Program-made: the position numbers and the translations under genes
Source of the DNA: JAGOTN01 sp964538345
Lineage (GTDB): Bacteria; Patescibacteriota; Minisyncoccia; Phycocordibacterales; JAACPR01
Assembly: GCA_964538345.1 (NCBI GenBank)
Contig: CAZIFF010000021.1
Coordinates: 1-9,657 of the forward strand
Length of the DNA: 9,657 nucleotides
Direction of reading: 5' to 3'
In this document: positions 1 through 4,057 of the stretch, piece by piece
Position numbering within the stretch: the first letter of the stretch is position 1
How the letters are laid out: every line of letters starts with the position of its first letter
Notes under the pieces: model-generated
Seen by the model: the letters and a program-made list of their open reading frames with translations, nothing else
Database searches by the model: none
What the model was told of the DNA's origin: nothing

Positions 1-464
1 AGTTAGTACTGGCTGATTCACCCGAGCTATTCATGTCTCGAACTACTCAAGATCAAATTCAAGAGAGATTAAATGTTTTCATATACGGGGCCATTACCCT
101 CTAGGGCACACCTTTCCAGGTGTTTCTATTAACATTTAATTTTTTAACTCTCCTCGTGAAGACGAATTTGTCTTACAACCCCAAACATGCAAGCACATTT
201 GGTTTGGGCTCTTCCCCTTTCGCTCGCCGCTACTGAGGGAATAAATATTTTTTTCTTTTCCTCTAGGTACTGAGATGTTTCACTTCCCTAGGTATGCATC
301 ACAAGTCAAGCTTGTGACGACCGATAAACGGTCAGGTTTCCCCATTCAGAAATCTCCGGATCGAAGGTTGTTAGGCACCTCCCCGAAGCTTATCGCAGCT
401 TTACCACGTCTTTCATCGCCATTAGAAGCCAAGGCATCCACCATACGCCCTTAGCACTCCCGTC
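1..464 (-). rRNA. 23S ribosomal RNA, 5' portion (partial)
   Basis: Read on the minus strand this matches the conserved 5' domain of bacterial 23S rRNA. It contains the GGTGGATGCC block near the 5' end, GGCGATGAAAGACGTG, AATGGGGAAACC, GTGAAACATCTCAGTACC, CAGTAGCGGCGAGCGAAAGG and CACCTGGAAAGGTG. It runs to about E. coli nucleotide 450, and the rest lies beyond the left edge. I placed the mature 5' end near 464 by counting 22 nt back from GGTGGATGCC as in E. coli; the error is a few bases. No intron or insertion is visible in this part, although rRNA introns are common in CPR. Nucleotides 475-466 and 460-451 can form a 10-bp local hairpin (one G-U pair) across the mature 5' end. That would compete with the usual pairing of the 23S 5' and 3' ends. 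Confidence 0.96.
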
Positions 465-529
465 AGGAATGCTAAAAACCGCTTTTTCTACATTTTGGTT
501 CAATGCTTGTCTACCTACAATATTTTTTC

Positions 530-544
530 AGTTGTCGAAGAACT
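530..544 (-). promoter_or_regulatory. boxA-like antitermination element in the 23S leader
   Basis: The minus strand reads AGTTCTTCGACAACT, close to the Gram-positive rRNA boxA (TGTTCTTTGAAAACT in Bacillus), to which NusB-S10 binds to keep polymerase processive on rRNA. It lies about 65 nt before the 23S and downstream of the terminator-like hairpin. It resembles sequence usually found in a 16S-23S spacer. A second, weaker boxA-like string (UUUAACAAAAUUUA) overlaps the U-tract of that hairpin. A 10-bp stem (594-603 with 568-577, one G-U) lies between the two. The match is by eye only. Confidence 0.4.
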
Positions 545-636
545 CATCGAACCCTCTTTCGGTCCGGCCTCACCATTCCAAACCGAGGTCTAAAATGATG
601 AGGTCGAAGCGTAAGTTTTTGGTTGTAAATTTTGTT

Positions 637-662
637 AAAAAAAAGCCGCGAATTCGCGGCTT
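637..662 (-). terminator. Intrinsic terminator or attenuator upstream of 23S
   Basis: Positions 643-662 are a perfect palindrome (arms AAGCCGCG/CGCGGCTT around AATT). On the minus strand it is followed at once by eight U. This is a textbook intrinsic terminator in the minus direction only; on the plus strand no T-run follows. It lies about 65 nt downstream of the only strong minus promoter and about 170 nt before the 23S. It therefore either ends a roughly 90-nt small RNA or acts as an attenuator that rRNA antitermination must override. An adjacent hairpin (683-693 with 660-670, one mismatch) shares its last 3 nt with this one. Confidence 0.7.
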
Positions 663-684
663 GGAAAGCGTGTGAAAATACTCG

Positions 685-723
685 CTATCCAAGCCTTGTA
701 TTCTTCTTGCTACCTTTTAACAT
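685..723 (-). CDS. Possible 12-aa leader peptide (MLKGSKKNTRLG)
   Basis: A minimal ORF begins 2-4 nt after the predicted start of the 23S-unit transcript and ends with TAG inside the left arm of the hairpin at 660-693. If translated, it would be leaderless. A ribosome stopping there would block that hairpin, as in leader-peptide attenuation. The ORF is too short to show coding bias, no SD precedes it, and translation in an rRNA leader would be unusual. I record it for its position only. Confidence 0.12.
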   Translation of the reverse strand: MLKGSKKNTRLG

Positions 724-732
724 GTAGGCGTG

Positions 733-761
733 AGTATATATTAGTGGCAAATTAAAGTCAA
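733..761 (-). promoter_or_regulatory. Sigma70-type promoter of the 23S rRNA unit
   Basis: The minus strand has TTGACT (761-756), a 17-bp spacer and TATACT (738-733). Both boxes are 5/6 matches to consensus at ideal spacing. Transcription should start near 725-727, giving a leader of about 260 nt before the 23S. No gene other than the 23S lies downstream on this strand inside the window. I see no 16S or tRNA between this promoter and the 23S. Confidence 0.7.
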
Positions 762-832
762 ATTATTTTGAGGCCATTTTTAAGATACTTTTCCACATGT
801 AATACATAGGTAAATTAAATGCCCCAAAACAC

Positions 833-863
833 TTGACTTTATAACATAATGTGACATTATGTT
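833..863 (+). promoter_or_regulatory. Promoter with operator-like dyad over the -10
   Basis: TTGACT (833-838), a 16-bp spacer and CATTAT (855-860) point to a start near 867. The -10 lies inside a perfect inverted repeat, AACATAATG-TGA-CATTATGTT (843-863; 9-bp arms, 3-bp spacer), the size and position expected of a repressor operator. It diverges from the 23S promoter; the two -35 boxes are about 70 bp apart. It would transcribe the 867-1167 unit. Confidence 0.6.
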
Positions 864-867
864 CGGG

Positions 868-1101
868 ATGAAAAACTTGTTCTATAGAATATTTGGTGCC
901 TTTGGGCGGTCAAATTCCAAGGCCAAAAAGGCCAAACGAAAACAACGCCCAAAAGCACGTAACACCACTATTTTCACGCCATGCGCAGGAAATCCCATCC
1001 GCCTACCAAGAGGCGGAGGATCTCTCTTGGCCAGAAGAAAAAAGTCTAGGGTTGAAGTGGCGACGAAAAAGAAGAGGCTCAGGTACACAAAGCACAACTG
1101 A
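868..1101 (+). CDS. Alternative reading: 77-aa very basic protein
   Basis: In the same unit an ATG at 868 coincides with the predicted transcription start (a leaderless mRNA) and the frame ends 24 nt before the terminator stem. The product would begin MKNLFYRIFGAFGR. It is packed with Lys/Arg, including KAKKAKRKQRPKAR and a tail KKKRLRYTKHN, with one Cys and no membrane segment; it would bind nucleic acid if made. I recognise no family. Codons such as CGG, GGG, CTC and CCC are unlike the A/T-ending choices of neighbouring genes, and another plus-strand frame is open over almost the same span. Both points favour the RNA reading. An ATG at 859 lies inside the -10/operator and is unlikely as a start. 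Confidence 0.22.
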   Translation: MKNLFYRIFGAFGRSNSKAKKAKRKQRPKARNTTIFTPCAGNPIRLPRGGGSLLARRKKSRVEVATKKKRLRYTKHN

Positions 1102-1125
1102 CCCTTCGCCCAACCCGTCGCAAAA

Positions 1126-1167
1126 GGCGACCGAACCCTGAGGGTTCGGTCGCCTTTTTTTCTTTTT
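1126..1167 (+). terminator. Strong intrinsic terminator
   Basis: A perfect 13-bp GC-rich stem (1126-1138 with 1142-1154, triloop TGA) is followed by seven T, one C and five T. On the minus strand the stem is followed by only four T, so it acts mainly in the plus direction. It closes the 867-1167 unit. Confidence 0.93.
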
Positions 1168-1181
1168 AGAAACCACTTAAA

Positions 1182-1320
1182 TTAAAACAAAAAATACACA
1201 TTTATTTTACCTTGCGCAGGTCGCGTATGCGACCGAGCAGAGTGGCATTTCTTTAAAAATCGCGAAGCGTTTTTGAAGAAATGAACACGTGTAAAATACA
1301 ATGTGTATTTTTTGTTTTAA
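1182..1320. repeat. 139-bp element with 29-bp terminal inverted repeats
   Basis: Left arm 1182-1210 and right arm 1291-1320 are inverted copies: 21 identical bases, one extra base in the right arm, then 8 identical bases. Inside are GGTCGC-GTAT-GCGACC (1219-1234) and a long hairpin (about 1246-1282, CATTTCTT/AAGAAATG arms with a GAA loop at 1264-1266). The whole folds as a branched hairpin. It begins 15 nt after the ncRNA terminator and ends 3 nt from the stop codon of the minus-strand gene at 1324. No ORF or clear target-site duplication is present. It could be a MITE-like insertion, or a 3'-UTR stem for the minus gene; on that strand the distal arm contains a T-rich stretch that could aid termination. 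Confidence 0.8.
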
Positions 1321-1323
1321 ATA

Positions 1324-2013
1324 TTAGTCGTTTCGAATTTCACTCTTAATTTTCGCAAGAAAATCACGAGCTGCATCCTGACCTCCAAGACCAAAAGATA
1401 GTCCTAGTGCCAATGCAAGCGCTACGATAACACCTGTGAAAATTGTTTGGATAAATGTAGCTGCAATTCCAAGTTGGAATAGTGCTGCTAAAATAGCAAA
1501 AATCCAAATTGCCCATTTTGTAACAGAACCAACAAAATTTGCTGAATTTACTCCTGCGCCTTTTGCGCTAGCAACAACCACCTTTCTCATAGCTTCTGCA
1601 ATAACAGCTGCGATGATTAAGATAAGTACTGCTGAAATAACTTGTGGCAAATATCCAATTGCAATTCCTGTTAAGAAACTTGTTACTTGATTTAATCCGA
1701 TTATGTCGAATGAAAGAATCAAAGCAACTACAATTACATACCAACGAGCAAGCTCACCAAGAAATCTTCCTGAGTTTAGCTTTACGCCCATTTTTTGTAC
1801 AAGATCATCAACTCCTGCTGTTTTTAAAAGTGTATCAAGCTTGATGGCTTTAATTATTTGTTCAATAACTCTAGAAACAAGCACACCAACAAGCCAACCT
1901 ACAACAAACACTATAACCGCAACAACTACAGAAGCAGCAACGTCTACAAAACTATTGCCAACTCCTTGTGCTGATGCAGAAAGTGTATCAACGAAATTTT
2001 CAAAACTGTTCAT
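1324..2013 (-). CDS. TM-helix membrane protein, mechanosensitive-channel-like
   Basis: This 229-aa, very hydrophobic protein has about five membrane segments (near residues 25-49, 90-106, 122-142, 166-184 and 188-210). Two related segments carry the 'conserved TM helix' pattern (Pfam TM_helix type, found in CmpX-like and MscS-related proteins). The second ends in GLSFGLGGQDAARDFLAKI, a Gly/Ala-rich helix like the pore-lining TM3 of MscS. The usual beta and C-terminal domains of MscS are absent, so a channel role is inferred; it may instead be a small accessory or osmotic-stress protein. It starts 59 nt after the wHTH/NTase-fold gene on the same strand with no terminator between, so they probably form an operon. 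No SD is visible. A -10-like TATAAA (2025-2020) ends 6 nt before the ATG, so a leaderless transcript is also possible. The inverted-repeat element follows the stop directly. Confidence 0.85.
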   Translation of the reverse strand: MNSFENFVDTLSASAQGVGNSFVDVAASVVVAVIVFVVGWLVGVLVSRVIEQIIKAIKLDTLLKTAGVDDLVQKMGVKLNSGRFLGELARWYVIVVALILSFDIIGLNQVTSFLTGIAIGYLPQVISAVLILIIAAVIAEAMRKVVVASAKGAGVNSANFVGSVTKWAIWIFAILAALFQLGIAATFIQTIFTGVIVALALALGLSFGLGGQDAARDFLAKIKSEIRND

Positions 2014-2072
2014 GTGATATTTATATACTAATAATGGGTTCAGATTTAAATGTAACCCTACCTTTTATTGTA

Positions 2073-2684
2073 TCACCTAGCGATTTCAATACCTACCTTA
2101 TCCACAACAATCCTATGAGGAAATTCGAAGACGTCTCGAATCAATCTGTCACATACTCCTTGTCTGTATTTAAAATCAGCAGTATCTAAAAGGGCAAATC
2201 GCAATTCTCTGCCTATTTCTGACTCCATGTTACTAATTACATTTTTTAAGCGATTTTGACTAACATCATCCCCTACTACAAGCATATCTAGCCTACTTTC
2301 AGAATCCTGGATAAAAATACCAGATACAACAACAGCTTTAACTTTGCCAATCCCAGACAATCTCTTAGAAATTTCTTTGTTTTGCATTGGTGCAGAATAC
2401 ATCAATAGAGTTTGTAATGGTTCTAGATATCCAAATTCTTGATTTAAGACAAAACCTTGAAGTCGCTTTTTTCTTCCACTTTTTCCAGACTCTTTCATGA
2501 AAGTTTTCTTCTTCAAAAAACCCGCTTTTACAAGCAAAGTTAATTCTTGAAGAGATGCCCTTGAAGAAATTTTTGATCTTTTTGCTACATCTTGTCTATC
2601 AAAAATACTGTCACCATTAAACAAGAAAAGTTTCATTACTTTAATTTTTGCAATACTGCCAAATAATTTTCCTAATGCTTCCAT
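2073..2684 (-). CDS. Winged-helix regulator with degenerate nucleotidyltransferase fold
   Basis: This 203-aa protein has an N-terminal winged-helix HTH (about residues 1-85: KVMKLFLFN, DRQDVAKRSKIS recognition region, LVKAGFLKKK wing). A C-terminal half (about 112-200) resembles a MNT-type nucleotidyltransferase fold. The catalytic signature expected there is GS followed by D-x-D, as in SDIDLLVV. Here it reads SGIFIQDSESRLDMLVVGD: the GS order is lost and the first Asp is Arg131, so activity is unlikely and a sensor or structural role is more plausible. Proteins of this build are common in CPR genomes and are usually annotated as transcriptional regulators. The start is 6 nt after the 26-aa ORF, with no SD. 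The stop is TGA. Natural regulatory candidates are its own promoter dyad at 2771-2791 and the downstream membrane gene, but this is inference. Confidence 0.8.
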   Translation of the reverse strand: MEALGKLFGSIAKIKVMKLFLFNGDSIFDRQDVAKRSKISSRASLQELTLLVKAGFLKKKTFMKESGKSGRKKRLQGFVLNQEFGYLEPLQTLLMYSAPMQNKEISKRLSGIGKVKAVVVSGIFIQDSESRLDMLVVGDDVSQNRLKNVISNMESEIGRELRFALLDTADFKYRQGVCDRLIRDVFEFPHRIVVDKVGIEIAR

Positions 2685-2690
2685 ATATTT

Positions 2691-2771
2691 TTAATTATAA
2701 ACAAAAATTATTAAGACAAAACTTAATATTAATAAAAAAACAAAACCTGAAATAAAACTCAATGCCTTCAT
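2691..2771 (-). CDS. 26-aa single-pass membrane mini-protein
   Basis: The ORF runs from ATG at 2771 to TAA at 2691 and reads MKALSFISGFVFLLILSFV then LIIFVYN: one uninterrupted hydrophobic helix of about 20 residues after a Lys. It begins about 8 nt downstream of the predicted start of transcription at the 2771-2791 promoter and ends 6 nt before the wHTH gene. It would thus be the first cistron of that operon. I recognise no family. T-rich AT-rich DNA encodes Phe/Leu/Ile by chance, so it may be no more than a leader. Its position and its Met-Lys-plus-helix form make it worth recording. Confidence 0.4.
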   Translation of the reverse strand: MKALSFISGFVFLLILSFVLIIFVYN

Positions 2772-2791
2772 ATAATTACCAAGTAATTATA
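2771..2791 (-). promoter_or_regulatory. -10 element inside a 9-3-9 operator-like dyad
   Basis: A perfect inverted repeat TATAATTAC-CAA-GTAATTATA contains a consensus TATAAT on the minus strand (2791-2786). The -35 at ideal spacing (2814-2809, CAATAT) is weak and lies in the end of the upstream gene. Predicted start near 2779. It would drive the 26-aa ORF, the wHTH regulator and the TM-helix gene. The architecture is the same as at 843-863, though the arm sequences differ. The wHTH protein is the obvious candidate repressor. Confidence 0.5.
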
Positions 2792-2803
2792 ACAAAAATT
2801 AAA

Positions 2804-3919
2804 CTAAAATATTGAGGTAGAAGTAGCTATTTTTTTATTGGGAAAGAAAAGAGTCAGAGAGTCAATTTTTTGCCAATTTTCAGTATTTTCTACAAATAAA
2901 TCCTTATCAAATAAAATGCCATTTTCCGATGAAATTATAGTGTCCTGTGGAAAAATAAAATCGATTTTAAAATCCATATCTTTTTCAGATTTTAAAACCC
3001 AATCACCTATATTTAATTCAACTGAATCTAGATTTGAAACCAATAAACCCTCTTCTTTTATTTTAAGACTTATTTCAGGGTCTTTGATATGAACAACAGT
3101 TCTCGCTACAGCCGATTTACCACCGTGAAAAGCATTTAAAATAACATTATAGAGCCCTTGATGTTTATAAAAATGTTTAATTTCTTTACCCTTTTTAGTA
3201 TTTCCATCACCCAAATTCCAAAAATATCTAGTATTACCAGAACTTTTTTGATCTAAAATTGCTTCAAATTTTAAAGGAGAATTAATACTAGATAATCTTT
3301 CTCTACCAATTGAAGCGATTAATTTAGGGGAATCTTTTATAGTTATAATTGCATCCTGTGAAGAATGAGAAGAAACGCTCGATGTAGCTGAGCCAGAAGA
3401 ATTGTTTTCATTAATTATAGTGGGTTCTGTGGCATTTTTTTGGCCAGGATTGGCTGGTGCTGTAATAAAAACAGTATCGACTAATTGAAGTGTATTACCA
3501 TCCCCTTTGGCCCCAATATCCCCAGAATACATAATTTCATTTATCTTTTCACCATTCTCATTTATTAAAGCTAAACTTTCACCTGTATTTACCAAACTAA
3601 AAACACTATCAAATAAATTACCAGAAAAATTTGGGTAATCTGACAAAAAAAGATTTGCATCACTAGCAATAACAGCATAACCATCTGCGGGTATTTTTGA
3701 AGCACCGCTAATCAAGGTGAGTTCATGCGCTACAGAATTTTCGAAAAACCTCCAATTTATTAAATCAATTTCTTCTTGAGAATTGTTATAAACTTCAATC
3801 CATTCGTGCCCAGTGTCTGTGCCAGGCGCATCATACATAATTTCATTAATCTGCATTGCAAAAATAAATTTTGGCGAAAACAATATTCCCAATAAAAATA
3901 TTTTTAAAACTTTTTTCAT
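2804..3919 (-). CDS. Secreted lamin-tail-domain (LTD) / PKD protein
   Basis: I use the ATG at 3919 (371 aa), not the upstream one at 3952, because it begins a normal signal peptide MKKVLKIFLLGILFSPKFIF ending in Ala21; the extra 11 residues would precede it and overlap the promoter. Residues 22-150 are a lamin-tail domain (INEIMYDAPGTDTGHEWIEV motif, GYAVIASDA, SLVNTGESLALIN). A Ser/Asn-rich linker follows (165-190). Residues 200-280 are a PKD-like beta domain (FWNLGDGN, HFYKHQGLYNVIL). Residues 283-371 look like a second, incomplete LTD (VELNIGDWVLKSEK) that stops at NKKIATSTSIF without the membrane anchor often present in CPR members. Such proteins are exported, and roles in surface adhesion or nucleic-acid or sugar binding have been suggested. 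The gene follows a bidirectional terminator and has its own promoter. Confidence 0.87.
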   Translation of the reverse strand: MKKVLKIFLLGILFSPKFIFAMQINEIMYDAPGTDTGHEWIEVYNNSQEEIDLINWRFFENSVAHELTLISGASKIPADGYAVIASDANLFLSDYPNFSGNLFDSVFSLVNTGESLALINENGEKINEIMYSGDIGAKGDGNTLQLVDTVFITAPANPGQKNATEPTIINENNSSGSATSSVSSHSSQDAIITIKDSPKLIASIGRERLSSINSPLKFEAILDQKSSGNTRYFWNLGDGNTKKGKEIKHFYKHQGLYNVILNAFHGGKSAVARTVVHIKDPEISLKIKEEGLLVSNLDSVELNIGDWVLKSEKDMDFKIDFIFPQDTIISSENGILFDKDLFVENTENWQKIDSLTLFFPNKKIATSTSIF

Positions 3920-3928
3920 ACCAAAACC

Positions 3929-3957
3929 ATAACAAATAGACAATGAAGCCACGTTAA
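3929..3957 (-). promoter_or_regulatory. Candidate promoter of the LTD gene
   Basis: The minus strand has TTAACG (3957-3952), 17 bp, then TGTTAT (3934-3929); each box matches consensus at 4 of 6. Predicted start near 3922, only about 3 nt before the ATG at 3919, so the mRNA would be nearly leaderless. It sits between the 3974-4005 terminator and the gene, where a promoter is required. Confidence 0.35.
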
Positions 3958-3973
3958 AAAAACTTTAAAGAAA

Positions 3974-4005
3974 AACAAAAACCACCCTTGCGGGTGGTTT
4001 TTGTT
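3974..4005. terminator. Bidirectional intrinsic terminator after the surface-protein gene
   Basis: A 14-bp stem (3974-3987 with 3992-4005, core ACCACCC/GGGTGGT, 4-nt loop) carries T-rich tails in both directions. In the minus direction it ends the 4058-6037 gene; no plus-strand gene precedes it. A second, smaller hairpin (CTTAGC-TTAC-GCTAAG, 4015-4030) lies between the stop codon and this terminator and may protect the mRNA 3' end. Confidence 0.9.
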
Positions 4006-4057
4006 ACCTATTCACTTAGCTTACGCTAAGAACTCAGGAAAGTTTGAATTAACTAGA

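Larger units (their letters stand above)
867..1167 (+). ncRNA. Unidentified structured RNA candidate (~300 nt)
   Basis: This is a free-standing unit with a promoter just upstream and a 13-bp terminator at its 3' end. From about 890 on it is roughly half G+C, well above the flanking intergenic DNA, as is usual for structured RNA in an AT-rich genome. Stems seen by eye: 896-908 with 946-958 (GTGC and TTTGGGCG arms around one C/A mismatch); GGCC 921-924 with 930-933; two competing hairpins, 999-1004/1011-1016 and 1006-1012/1024-1030; GTCGC 1117-1121 with 1127-1131, competing with the terminator arm. Long open frames on both strands fit relaxed stop density in GC-rich non-coding DNA. I looked for hallmarks of tmRNA (tag ending ALAA, T-arm), RNase P RNA (GAGGAAAGTCC, ACAGAA near the 3' end), SRP RNA (GGAAGGAAGCA) and 6S RNA and found none. 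The alternative is a basic protein (next entry). Confidence 0.5.

Noticed and set aside
469..675. 68-aa plus-strand ORF
   Set aside because: It lies antisense to the 23S leader and reads through the terminator palindrome; no promoter or coding character.
893..1141. 82-aa plus-strand and 71-aa minus-strand ORFs over the ncRNA locus
   Set aside because: They overlap the same GC-rich unit in other registers; the plus one ends inside the terminator hairpin. Low stop density from raised GC explains them.
867..1167. Identity as tmRNA, RNase P RNA, SRP RNA or 6S RNA
   Set aside because: The defining conserved strings of each family were looked for and not found by eye; a covariance-model search would settle it.
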